DNA of 64,000 nt from Panulirus ornatus (taxonomy: Eukaryota; Arthropoda; Malacostraca; Decapoda; Palinuridae): contig NC_092240.1 in the NCBI RefSeq assembly GCF_036320965.1, forward strand, positions 16,442,501-16,506,500, in the 5' to 3' direction. This document shows, piece after piece, positions 1-10,294 of the stretch (positions are counted from its first letter, which is position 1; every line of letters starts with the position of its first letter). Under the pieces are notes generated by a model that worked only from the letters and a program-made list of their open reading frames with translations, was not told the origin of the DNA and did no database searches. Position numbers and translations under genes: made by a program.

Positions 1-957
1 CGATCACTCAAAATCTTTTTCACTCCATCCTTGTACCTCCAATTTGGTCTCCCACTTCTCATTCCCTCCACCTCTGACACATATATCCCCTTTGTCAATC
101 TTTCCTCACTCATTTTCTCCATGTGACCAAACTATTTCAATACACCCTCTTCTGCTCTCGCGACCACACTCTTCTTATTACCACACATCTCTCTTACCCT
201 TTCATTAATTACTCGATCAAAGCAACTCACACCACATATTGTCCTCAAACACCTCATTACCATCACATCCACCTTCCTCCGCACAACCCTATCTATAGCC
301 CATGTCTCGTACCCATATAACATTGTTGGAACCACTTTTCCTTCAAACATACCCATTTTAGCTCTCCGAGATAATGTTCTTGCCTTCCACACATTATTCA
401 ACTCTCCCAGAATCTTTACCCCCTCCCCCACCTTGTGACTCACTTCTGCTTCTATGGTTCCATCCACTGCTAAATCCACTCCCAGATATCTAAAACACTT
501 CACTTTCTCTAGTTTTTCTCCATTCAACCTTACCTCCTTATTAACTTGTCCCTCAACCCTACTGAACCTAATAACCATGCTCTTTTCCACATTTACTCTC
601 AGCTTTCTTTCACACACTTTACCAAACTCAGTCACCAACTTCTGTAGTTTTTCACCCGAACCAGCCACCAGCGCTGCATCATCAGCAAACAACAACTGAC
701 TCACTTCCCAAGCCCTATCATCCACAACAGACTGCATACTCACCCCTCTCTCCAAAACTCTTGCATTCACCTCCCTAACAGCCCCATCCATAAACAAATC
801 AAACAACCATGCAGACATCACACACCCCTGCCGGAAACCGACATTCACTGGGAATCAATCACTTTCCCTTCCCCCCTTTCGCAGACATGCCCCACATCCC
901 GATAAAAACCTCTCACTTCTTCCAGCAACCCACCTCCCATACCACACACACCTATTC
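1..957 (-). mobile_element. LINE RT and C-terminal domain, enters from the left edge
   Basis: Minus-strand LINE. The frame 848-132 is open for 238 codons, with LRQG-type FRQGCVMSAWLFDLFMDG and FADDAALVAG, then the start of the C-terminal domain. Upstream of the RT the similarity fades near 957. It is an older subfamily (for example SMQSVVDDRAW and one Arg lost at CERKLRV). The 3' end lies beyond position 1. Confidence 0.85.
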
Positions 958-1215
958 CATGTAAAGAAGGGGATAAGGACCATAGGCCAAAAGAAAACAC
1001 AAAATATTCTCAAAATGTTTTTGAAATAGTATAAGCAATGTACCGAATAGCACTCAAAACGTCATCCAAGCAATGAAAATGTTATACAACACATATGAGA
1101 AATGATGAAGTATCTTCATCCTTGTCACATTCACATTTCTTCTGTACTCTGGGATAGGCTAGGTAAGATTCTTGATGCTACTTTATGTACAAGGGAAATT
1201 GTGAACAAGTATGAA

Positions 1216-2160
1216 AAAATGTGAGAAACTGCAGAAGCTGGTGACTGAGTTTGGTAAAGTGTGTGAAAGAAGAAAGTTAAGAGTAAATGTGAATAAGAGC
1301 AAGGTTATTAGGTACAGTAGGGTTGAGGGTCAAGTCAATTGGGAGGTGAGTTTGAATGGAGAAAAACTGGAGGAAGTGAAGTGTTTTAGATATCTGGGAG
1401 TGGATCTGGCAGTGGATGGAACCATGGAAGCAGAAGTGGATCATAGGGTGGGGGAGGGGGCGAAAATTCTGGGAGCCTTGAAGAATGTGTGGAAGTCGAG
1501 AACATTATCTCGGAAAGCAAAAATGGGTATGTTTGAAGGAATAGTGGTTCCAACAATGTTGTATGGTTGCGAGGCGTGGGCTATGGATAGAGTTGTGTGC
1601 AGGAGGATGGATGTGCTGGAAATGAGATGTTTGAGGACAATGTGTGGTGTGAGGTGGTTTGATCGAGTAAGTAACGTAAGGGTAAGAGAGATGTGTGGAA
1701 ATAAAAAGAGCGTGGTTGGGAGAGCAGAAGAGGGTGTTTTGAAATGGTTTGGGCACATGGAGAGAATGAGTGAGGAAAGATTGACCAAGAGGATATATGT
1801 GTCGGAGGTGGAGGGAACGAGGAGAAGAGGGAGACCAAATTGGAGGTGGAAAGATGGAGTGAAAAAGATTTTGTGTGATCGGGGCCTGAACATGCAGGAG
1901 GGTGAAAGGAGGGCAAGGAATAGAGTGAATTGGAGCGATTTGGTATACCGGGGTTGACGTGCTGTCAGTGGATTGAATCAAGGCATGTGAAGCGTCTGGG
2001 GTAAACCATGGAAAGCTGTGTAGGTATGTATATTTGTGTGTGTGGACGTATGTATATACATGTGTATGGGGGTGGGTTGGGCCATTTCTTTCGTCTGTTT
2101 CCTTGCGCTACCTCGCAAACGCAGGAGACAGCTGACAAAGCAAAAAAAAAAAAAAGAAAG
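1216..2160 (+). mobile_element. LINE 3' fragment with intact C-terminal frame (short 3'UTR)
   Basis: Starts at TGAGAAACTGCAGAAGCTGG just after FADD and is open to the stop at 1957 (EFGKVCERRKLRVNVNKSKV through LKWFGHMERMSEERLTKRIY to LVYRG). Short 3'UTR, stem-loop and A-rich tail follow. The short non-autonomous element at 2165 begins right after the tail. Confidence 0.88.
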
Positions 2161-2164
2161 AAAC

Positions 2165-2403
2165 AATTATCCCTGGGGACAGGGGAGAAAGAATACTTCT
2201 CACATATTCCCTGCGCATCGTAGAAGGTGACTGAAAAGGGAGGGAGTAGGGGGCTGGAAATCCTTCCCTTCTGTTTTTTACTTTTCCAAGAAAAGGAACA
2301 GAGAATGGGGCCAAGCAAGGATATTCTCTGTAAGGCTCAGTCCTCCGTTCTCAATGCTACCTTGCAAGTGCAGGAAATGGTGAATATGTATGAAAAAAAA
2401 GAA
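2165..2403 (+). mobile_element. Short non-autonomous element, copy 1 (LINE 5' end plus LINE-like 3' stem-loop)
   Basis: About 240 nt. The first ~190 nt (ATCCCTGGGGACAGGGGAG, TAGAAGGTGACTGAAAAGGG, GGAACAGAGAATGGGGCC, AAGGCTCAG) line up with the 5'UTR and first codons of the full-length LINEs at 40942 and 48477. The last ~45 nt (GCTACCTTGCAAGTGCAGG, then AAATGGTGAATATG and A8) resemble the LINE 3' stem-loop. No coding capacity. Confidence 0.75.
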
Positions 2404-2405
2404 TT

Positions 2406-3205
2406 ATTCAACCACAAGTAATTGGATGTTCATGGTGTCATATATCCAAACGTACACACAGTACGTAATAGCCAGTGTTTTCCTGAAACATGCTGTCAAA
2501 TGCAGTGAAGTGTTAAGTACTGGTTAGTCCGTACCTAACTGAAAATGATTACTAAGACCCTGTTGCTTGTACAAACAAGATCATAGGTAATTGATTACCT
2601 GTAGTAGAATAATAACCTCACCATTATGGGCTCCGTAGTCCCCTGGTTAAATTTCCTAGCCTCCGCACTGGTGGCTGTTGTTTGAATCTTGCAGTCGGAA
2701 ATTTCTGTATGTCTTTGGAAGTACTTATTCAATGTGCTATATTCATTGTTCATGTACATCCATGTCTGACATTATTTCCAAAAAATTTTATGCACTGGTT
2801 ACTGTGTCTAATGGAAAAAGATAAGTGAGACCTTAATCTTGCATATACAATATGAAGAGTATTCCAGTGATCATTCTCTAGTATGGGCTCATTGCTTATT
2901 GACTAACGTCCCCAGATACGACACTCATGGCTGCACTGTGAATTGTACTGTCTGAAAATGTTATTGTTATGTATTTGATAATTATCCCAGGACCCCTTTG
3001 TAAGAAAGGGCCTTGTTGTAAGAAAAATCCTGGTGTTATTCAGGATGCCTGTCAAAGAAAGGGTCATGGTATTATGTATGACCTCCATTCCTGTTTCTCC
3101 TGCTGTTCAAGGCTGTGCTACTTTCAATAACAGGGAAATTATTGCCTCCTTTGGAGAGAAAGGTCCTTTGATGATATTCTGCTCCCAGTGATGCAGACAA
3201 TCCCC
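2406..3205. other. Non-coding stretch with no recognised feature besides the tRNA-like piece
   Basis: Stops in all frames, no long reading frame with family features, base composition moderately AT-rich. Apart from the tRNA-like piece at 2629-2698 nothing was recognised. Confidence 0.5.
2629..2698 (+). mobile_element. Possible tRNA-derived SINE head
   Basis: GGCTCCGTAGTCCCCTGGTT resembles a tRNA 5' end with an A box, and GTTTGAATCTTGC at 2679-2691 resembles a B box at the right distance. The anticodon stem is poor, so a functional tRNA is excluded. Confidence 0.4.
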
Positions 3206-3242
3206 ATCATAAGTCAGGGAGCACCTGTTCCTGACTTATGAT
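3206..3242. repeat. Perfect 13-bp inverted repeat at a Tigger-type end
   Basis: ATCATAAGTCAGG (3206-3218) is the exact reverse complement of CCTGACTTATGAT (3230-3242), separated by 11 nt (GAGCACCTGTT). The right arm is the start of the Tigger-like terminal sequence that continues with GTTCCGATAAACCCAT; the left arm looks like a second terminal sequence facing it. Confidence 0.75.
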
Positions 3243-4161
3243 AAAGTTATGTTCCGATAAACCCATTATAAGTTGAAAATATATTTGATACTGTACGTCT
3301 AACCTTCCGAACATTATAGCTTAGCATAGCCTACTTTAAATGTTCTCAGAACACTTACATTTCTCATCCACAATTATCATATGCAGCTTCTTCCTTAAAA
3401 GCTTTGGCACCTTCAGTATCGGTACTTGTTACCTCACCGCTGACTTTTACATTATGAAAATTATGATGCCTTTTGAAGCATTGGAACCATCCATGACTTG
3501 CTGTAAACATTTGCATACATATAGGATCATTAGCATGCAATTTTAGTGTGTCAAAAAGACTTCTTGCCTTAGCCTGGATTGTCAATGGGCTAAGCAGCAT
3601 GAGCTTCTGTATCTGGTCTTCCTTCCACATGACAAGTAATTTTTCCATATCATCAATCGGCCTAGCTCTTTTCTTCATGATGACAGTGGATATAACCGAT
3701 GCTGAAGATTTCACTGCATCTCTGATTCACTTCTTTTCCTTTGAGATGGTTGAGATCATTGATTGCGAAAGTCCTAACTCATGTGATGGCCATTACTGGC
3801 TTGCCACCTTCATGCTGGGCAATTACCTTTAATATCAATGTCAAGAGTAATAGCCTTCCTCTTCTCACCAGAGGCCGGAGACACAGATTGGTATTTTGTA
3901 AACATGATGGGATGCAAAAACACAAAACACAAAATAAAAAAAAAATGCTGGCAACACAGTAGAGTAATGGTTGTTTACACTTGTGATCACGTGACTTACT
4001 GGAAGCTGCAGCTGACTGCCACTGCAGAGCATTTGATAGAGTATTGTACAGCATATCACTAGCCCAGGAAAGGATCAAAATTCAAAGTACAGTTTCTACT
4101 GAATGTGTATTGCTATTGCACCATCGTGAAGTCAAAAAATCTTAAGTGGGGGAACACCTAG
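3226..4161 (-). mobile_element. Tigger/pogo-type DNA transposon, internally deleted
   Basis: Minus strand, about 0.94 kb. The terminal parts are of Tigger type: TTCCTGACTTATGATAAAGT then GTTCCGATAAACCCAT on the left, CCATCGTGAAGTC then AATCTTAAGTGGGGGAACAC on the right. In between lies only the N-terminal part of the transposase: EKRKAITLDIDIK, IAQHEGGKPVMAI (psq-type helix-turn-helix) and a CENP-B-type DNA-binding domain (EKLLVMWKEDQIQK, FTASHGWFQCFKRHHN, HNVKVSGEV). The frame is open from 3714 to 3364 (116 codons), with earlier codons in another frame after a shift near 3745-3790. The DDE catalytic region is absent: the sequence goes directly from about NVKVSGEVTSTDTEGAKAF to the 3' terminal part. 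An autonomous Tigger is normally about 2.5 kb. Confidence 0.82.
3364..3714 (-). pseudogene. Tigger-like transposase DNA-binding domain remnant
   Basis: 116 codons with VISTVIMKKRARPIDDMEKL, the CENP-B-type helix-turn-helix (LLVMWKEDQIQKLMLLSPLT, IQAKARSLFDTLK) and FTASHGWFQCFKRHHNFHNV followed by KVSGEV. Family knowledge: this domain binds the transposon ends. The first helix-turn-helix lies upstream in a shifted frame, and the catalytic domain is missing, so no active transposase can be made. A retained DNA-binding domain could in principle still be expressed, but nothing in the sequence shows this. Confidence 0.75.
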
Positions 4162-4610
4162 ATGGTCTTAGTGTCATAACATAAACTTTACCCATTCCCA
4201 CTTTATTTTGTACTACTTACTCTTTCCAATACTTTTATACTCTTTCTGTATCATGCTTATAGATAAGGAAGGATTCTATACTAATTTTGGAGTTATTCTG
4301 CATTATCTTCATTTGTTCCTACAAATCACATTATATGAAGCCTCTTATGCATTATCACTTCATTGATATTTTTCTCTTTTCAAGTTACTGGAATTCCAGT
4401 GTACCTGCTAAGAGCTCATTTGGTTATATTGTAAACATCTTGAATAATGTCGTAGGGTTAGAACAGTCTATAGTATTTTCACTTATTACACTAGAGAAAA
4501 AGTTAACTATAGATATATCTTGCGAGGAAAATGAAACTCGAAAACACGATGAGTTCATGGACTCATAGGAACATACTTGATCACGCGTAGAGTTGTTATC
4601 CTTTCCAATG

Positions 4611-4613
<3 letters not shown>
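4162..4613. other. Non-coding stretch, no recognised feature
   Basis: AT-rich. A reading frame of 93 codons at 4287-4568 (+) shows no family motif or conserved pattern and is probably chance. Nothing else seen. Confidence 0.5.

Positions 4614-4670
<57 letters not shown>
4614..4670. repeat. (TA)n microsatellite at a LINE 5' boundary
   Basis: About 57 nt of perfect TA repeat. The LINE copy starts at the next base. Confidence 0.95.
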
Positions 4671-4673
<3 letters not shown>

Positions 4674-7460
4674 TTTTGGGAGCAGCTGAATGAGTGTGTT
4701 AGTGGTTTTGATGCACGAGACCGGGTTATAGTGATGGATGATTTGAATGCAAAGGTGAGTAATGTGGCAGTTGAGGGAATAATTGGTATACATGGGGTGT
4801 TCAGTGTTGTAAATGGAAATGGTGAAGAGCTTGTAGATTTATGTGCTGAAAAAGGACTGGTGATTGGGAATACCTGGTTTAAAAAGTGAGATATACATAA
4901 GTATATATATGTAAGTAGGAGAGATGGCCAGAGAGCGTTATTGGATTACGTGTTAATTGACAGGCGCGCGAAAGAGAGACTTTTGGATGTTAATGTGCTG
5001 AGAGGTGCAACTGGAGGGATGTCTGATCATTATCTTGTGGAGGCTAAGGTGAAGATTTGTATGGGTTTTCAGAAAAGAAGAGTGAATGTTGGGGTGAAGA
5101 GGGTGGTGAGAGTAAGTGAGCTTGGGAAGGAGACTTGTGTGAGGAAGTACCAGGAGAGACTGAGTACAGAATGGAAAAAGGTGAGAACGATGGAAGTAAG
5201 GGGAGTGGGGGAGGAATGGGATGTATTTAGGGAATCAGTGATGGATTGCGCAAAAGATGCTTCTGGCATGAGAAGAGTGGGAGGTGGGTTGATTAGAAAG
5301 GGTAGATAGTGGTGGGATGAAGAAGTAAGATTATTAGTGAAAGAGAGGAGAGAGGCATTTGGACGATTTTTGCAGGGAAAAAATGTAATTGAGTGGGAGA
5401 TGTATAAAAGAAAGAGACAGGAGGTCAAGAGAAAGGTGCAAGAGGTGAAAAAGAGGGCAAATGAGAGTTGGGGTGAGAGAGTACCATTAAATTTTAGGGA
5501 GAATAAAAAGATGTTCTGGAAGGAGGTAAATAAAGTGCGTAAGACAAGGGAGCAAATGGGAACTTCAGTGAAGGGCGCAAATGGGGAGGTGATAACAAGG
5601 AGTGGTGATGTGAGAAGGAGATGGAGTGAGTATTTTGAAGGTTTGTTGAATGTGTTTGATGATAGAGTGGCAGATATAGGGTGTTTTGGTCGAGTTGGTG
5701 TGCAAAGTGAGAGGGTTAGGGAAAATGATTTGGTAAACAGAGAAGAGGTAGTAAAAGCTTTGCGGAAGATGAAAGCCGGCAAGGCAGCAGGTTTGGATGC
5801 TATTGCAGTGGAATTTATTAAAAAAGGGGGTTACTGTATTGTTGACTGGTTGGTAAGGTTATTTAATGTATGTATGACTCATGGTGAGGTGCCTGAGGAT
5901 TGGCGGAATGCGTGCATAGTGCCATTGTACAAAGGCAAAGGGGATAAGAGTGAGTGCTCAAATTACAGAGGTATAAGTTTGTTGAGTATTCCTGGTAAAT
6001 TATATGGGAGGATATTGATTGAGAGGGTGAAGGCATGTACAGAGCATCAGATTGGGGAAGAGCAGTGTGGGTTCAGAAGTGGTAGAGGATGTGTGGATCA
6101 GGTGTTTGCTTTGAAGAATGTATGTGAGAAATACTTAGAAAAGCAAATGGATTTGTATGTAGCATTTATGGATCTGGAGAAGGCATATGATAGAGTTGAT
6201 AGAGATGCTCTGTGGAAGGTATTAAGATTATATGGTGTGGGAGGCAAGTTGTTAGAGGCTGTGAAAAGTTTTTATCGAGGATGTAAGGCATGTGTACGTG
6301 TAGGAAGAGAGGAAAGTGATTGGTTCTCAGTAAATGTAGGTTTGCGGCAGGGGTGTGTGATGTCTCCATGGTTGTTTAATTTGTTTATGGATGGGGTTGT
6401 TAGGGAGGTAAATGCAAGAGTTTTGGAAAGAGGGGCAAGTATGAAGTCTGTTGGGGATGAGAGAGCTTGGGAAGTGAGTCAGTTGTTGTTCGCTGATGAT
6501 ACAGGGCTGGTGGCTGATTCATGTGAGAAACTGCAGAAGCTGGTGACTGAGTTTGGTAAAGTGTGTGAAAGAAGAAAGTTAAGAGTAAATGTGAATAAGA
6601 GCAAGGTTATTAGGTACAGTAGGGTTGAGGGTCAAGTCAATTGGGAGGTGAGTTTGAATGGAGAAAAACTGGAGGAAGTGAAGTGTTTTAGATATCTGGG
6701 AGTGGATCTGGCAGCGGATGGAAACATGGAAGCGGAAGTGGATCATAGGGTGGGGGAGGGGGCGAAAATTCTGGGAGCCTTGAAGAATGTGTGGAAGTCG
6801 AGAACATTATCTCGGAAAGCAAAAATGGGTATGTTTGAAGGAATAGTGGTTCCAACAATGTTGTATGGTTGCGAGGCGTGGACTATGGATAGAGTTGTGC
6901 GCAGGAGGATGGATGTGCTGGAAATGAGATGTTTGAGGACAATGTGTGGTGTGAGGTGGTTTGATCGAGTAAGTAACGTAAGGGTAAGAGAGATGTGTGG
7001 GAATAAAAAGAGCGTGGTTGAGAGAGCAGAAGAGGGTGTTTTGAAATGGTTTGGTCACATGGAGAGAATGAGTGAGGAAAGATTGACCAAGAGGATATAT
7101 GTGTCGGAGGTGGAGGGAACGAGGAGAAGAGGGAGACCAAATTGGAGGTGGAAAGATGGAGTGATAAAGATTTTGTGTGATCGGGGCCTGAACATGCAGG
7201 AGGGTGAAAGGAGGGCAAGGAATAGAGTGAATTGGAGCGATGTGGTATACCGGGGTTGACGTGCTGTCAGTGGATTGAATCAAGGCATGTGAAGCGTCTG
7301 GGGTAAACCATGGAAAGCTGTGTAGGTATGTATATTTGCGTGTGTGGACGTATGTATATACATGTGTATGGGGGTGGGTTGGGCCATTTCTTTCGTCTGT
7401 TTCCTTGCAATACCTCGCAAACGTGGGAGACAGCGACAAAGCAAAAAAAAAAAAAAAAAA
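4671..7460 (+). mobile_element. Young LINE copy, 5'-truncated, with a 640-codon open RT frame (short 3'UTR)
   Basis: The copy begins inside the endonuclease (GTGTTTTGGGAGCAGCTGAA) directly at the end of a (TA)n tract. Only two stops break the frame: an apparent CGA-to-TGA change near 4887 and a small change near 5307. From 5337 to 7259 the frame is open for 640 codons, covering linker, complete RT (AGLDAI, NYRGISLLS, AFMDLEKAYDRVDRD, LRQGCVMSPWLF, FADDTGLVAD) and the C-terminal domain to VVYRG-stop. The 3'UTR is the short form, about 190 nt, ending in the stem-loop and a run of about 18 A. Lack of the N-terminal endonuclease makes it unable to move on its own. Confidence 0.9.
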
Positions 7461-9575
7461 TGTATAAAGTATGGATAGCACTACTTCCAAAGCAGTTGGA
7501 GTGTGTAAGAGAGTGTAAGGAAGTTAAGTTGCTGGTGAAAGAGCAAAGATTGGCATTTGGGCAGTATTTATAGGGGGTGCAAATGATTAGGAGATATATA
7601 ATAGAAAGCAACAGGTGGCTAAGAGGAAGGTATAGGTGTTAAAAAGAGGTCAAATGAGAGTTGGATTGAGAGACTATTAGTAACCTAATTGAGAGAATAA
7701 GAGCTTTTGGAATGTGGGAAATGACGTGCCAAAGACGAGAACAAATGGGATCATTGGTAAAGGGGCAAAAGGGGAAGTGATAGAAGGTAGTGGTGTAGTG
7801 AGGAGGAGATTGAGTGAGTATTTTGAAGGAATGTTGAATAGGTTCGATATTAGATTGGCACTTGTTGGGTGATATATGAAGTGAGGGTCATGGAGAGTGG
7901 TTCGCTGAAGAGAGGAGAGGTGATTGAAGCCTTGTGAAAGATGAAATGCAGCAAGGCGGTTGGAGTGGATAGTATTGCTGTTGAATTCATTATGAAAGGG
8001 GGTGACTGTTGCTGATTGGTTGGTAGGGATTTTCACCATATGCATGAATCATGGTGAGGTACCTGAGAATTGGCGGAATGCATTTATATTGCCATTGTAT
8101 AAAACCAAGGGGGATAAAGGTAAGTGTTCAAACTACAGATGTATATGTGTTGAGTATACCTGGTAAGTGTATCAGAGGGTACTGACTGAGAGGTTACAGA
8201 GCATCAGACTGGGAAGGTGCAGTGTGGTTTCACAAGTTTTAGGAAATGTGTGGATCAGGTGTTTGCTTTGAACAATGTGTGTGAGAAATACTTAGAAAAA
8301 CAGATGGATTTGTATGTGGCATTTATTGATTTGGGGAAGGCATGTGACAGGGTTTATAGAGATGCTTTGTGGAAGGACTTAAGAATATGCACTGTGGAAG
8401 GAAAGCCACCAGAGGCTGTGAGTTTTTATTAGGGGTGTAAGGCTTTGTGTTTGAGTAGGAAGAGAGAACAGTGAATGGTTCCAAGTGAAGTTTGTTCTGC
8501 AGCAGGAGTCTGTTATGTCACCGTGGTTGTTTAGTTTATGAGGGAGGTAAATGTGGGAGTCTTAGAGAGAAGGACAAGTATGCCTTATGTGGGGCATGAA
8601 AGGGACTGGGCAATGAGTCTGTTGTTGTTTGCTGATGATATGGCTTTGGTGGCAGGTTCAAGTTAGAAACTGTATAAGTTGGTTACAGAGTTTGGAAGAG
8701 TGTTTGAAAGGAAAAGTTGAAAGTGGATGTTAATAAGAGTAATGTTATTAAGTTCAGCAGGGTTAAGGGACAGGTTACTTGGGTGTGAGTTCGAATGGTG
8801 AAGAATTGGAGAAAGTGAAGTGTTTTAGAGATCTGAGCGGACGGCAGCGAATGGAACCATGCAAGCAGACATGAGTTATAGGGTGGGTGAAGGGGCGAAG
8901 ATTCTAGGAGCTCTGAAGAATGTGTGGAAAGTGAACATTATCTGGGTGGACAAAAATGGGTATGTTTGAAGGAATAGTATTCACAGCAATATTGTATGGA
9001 TGTGAAGCATGGGCTATAGATATGGCTGTGTGGAGGAGGGTGGATGTGATTGAAATGAAATGTCTGAGGATAATATGTTGTGTGAGATGGTTTGATCAAG
9101 TAAGTAATGAAAGGGTAAGACAGATGTGTGGTACCATTTAGAGTGTGTTTGAGAGCAGAAGAGGGTGTGCTGAAATAGTTTGGACATATGGAGAGAATGA
9201 GTGAGGAAAGGTTGACAAAGAGGATATGTGTCAGAAGTGTAGGGAACAAAGAGAACGGGAGACAAAAATGAAGTGAAAAAGGTTTTGAGCAATTGGGGCC
9301 TCATCATGCAAGAGGGTGAGAGGTGTGCACAGGATGGAGTGAATTGGAATAATGTGTATACTGGAGTGAACATGCTGTCAAGGGACTGAACCGGTTATGT
9401 GAAGCATCTAAGGTAAATCATGAAAAAGTATGTCGGGCTAGGTTTTAGATAAGGAGCTGTGGTTTCAGTGAATTACACATGACAACCAGAGCATAGACTT
9501 GAGTGGATGTGGCCTTTCTTCTTCTGTTGCTGTCATTACCTTAACTTGGGAAACGGGGATCAAGCATGAAAAAGA
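7461..9575 (+). mobile_element. Old LINE copy, many frameshifts and an internal deletion
   Basis: Plus strand. It begins with a scrap of endonuclease (CCAAAGCAGTTGGAGTGTGT to 7530), jumps to the linker (GCTGGTGAAAGAGCAAAG), then runs through the RT (NNVCEKYLEKQMDLYVAFID near 8273-8330, degraded FADD near 8628) and C-terminal domain (GMFEGIVF near 8956) to a degraded long-type 3'UTR ending near 9575. It is diverged from the young copies and has frequent indels, so it predates them. It starts right at the poly-A of the young copy at 4671, so the two insertions abut. Confidence 0.8.
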
Positions 9576-10117
9576 AAGTTCAGGTGATCTTACAGCCTGC
9601 ATGCCTTTATCTTCTTTCTTGGCAATTTTTGCTTATTTGATCTTGCTTAGTAGTTACCTTTGATGGATTATTGAATAGTTTCTTATGGTTATTATTCTTT
9701 TTTGTATATTTATAAGTACTGGTATACTTGCATGAAACTGAAATATCTATAATGAAGTACTAATCCTTAGATACAAATTTGGAATATCCATAATAAAGTA
9801 TTAAACCAAAGTTATAAGAAAGAAGTAAAGTATTTATAATTAATCATGACAGGTGGACCATTTGACCTCATGCGCCGTCGAGTGTTATGTGCTTCAACAC
9901 AAGAGCTGGCTGAGAAGATGGCAAAGCTTCTAAAGCAATACCAGCCAGAAAGGGATGGTGTAACCAAGTAATAGAAGTTGCAACAAGTATAGACATTGTA
10001 AAACTGCAAAGCATTATGAGCATTTAAGGTATGTGACTAATATACATTCTCACGTATAGATTTTATTAATATTGTATTCTACTACTACTATACCTTCACA
10101 AATACCATCTTTTGTCC
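9576..10117. other. Non-coding stretch, no recognised feature
   Basis: AT-rich with stops in all frames. Nothing recognised. Confidence 0.5.
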
Positions 10118-10239
10118 TCTAAGGTAGCAACTTTTCTTTCCACGCATTTCTCAATGCTTCCAGAATCTTTGCCCCCTCTCCCACAAATATGACACCACAA
10201 TGGTGTCATATGGTTCCATTTGCTGCCATGTTTAGTCCC

Positions 10240-10242
<3 letters not shown>
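10118..10242 (-). mobile_element. Old LINE fragment, minus strand
   Basis: CTTTTCTTTCCACGCATTTC, TCAATGCTTCCAGAATCTTT, GCCCCCTCTCCCA and GGTTCCATTTGCTGCCATGT match the C-terminal-domain region of the LINE on the minus strand. It contains an inserted perfect inverted repeat at 10187-10211 and ends at (TA)n. Confidence 0.7.
10187..10211. repeat. Perfect 11-bp inverted repeat
   Basis: ATATGACACCA (10187-10197), spacer CAA, TGGTGTCATAT (10201-10211). It interrupts the LINE fragment at 10118-10242 where other copies read a CCACCYTRTGA-like sequence. Confidence 0.85.

Positions 10243-10291
<49 letters not shown>
10243..10291. repeat. (TA)n microsatellite
   Basis: About 49 nt of perfect TA repeat between a minus-strand LINE scrap and a plus-strand LINE 3' fragment. 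Confidence 0.95.

Positions 10292-10294
<3 letters not shown>

Noticed and set aside
4287..4568. 93-codon frame between the Tigger element and the (TA)n tract
   Set aside because: Composition and lack of motif are as expected for chance in AT-rich DNA.
4596..4793. Poly-(Tyr-Ile) reading frames in the TA tracts (also at 10096, 10938, 12329, 48309, 52024)
   Set aside because: Direct consequence of translating TA repeats; not proteins.
5069..5782. 237-codon antisense frame over the LINE linker (also at 17198-17983, 21274-21987)
   Set aside because: Shadow of the Lys/Arg/Glu-rich linker on the other strand; no independent features.
6807..7490. Long reading frames antisense to every LINE C-terminal domain (for example 227 codons here, similar ones at 11869-12624, 45315-45929, 46394-47014, 62046-62541)
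   Set aside because: They recur only because the LINE copies are alike. The sense strand is poor in the trinucleotides that would give antisense stops, the translated product is low-complexity (rich in Ser, His, Pro, Thr), and the sense frame has the known domains.
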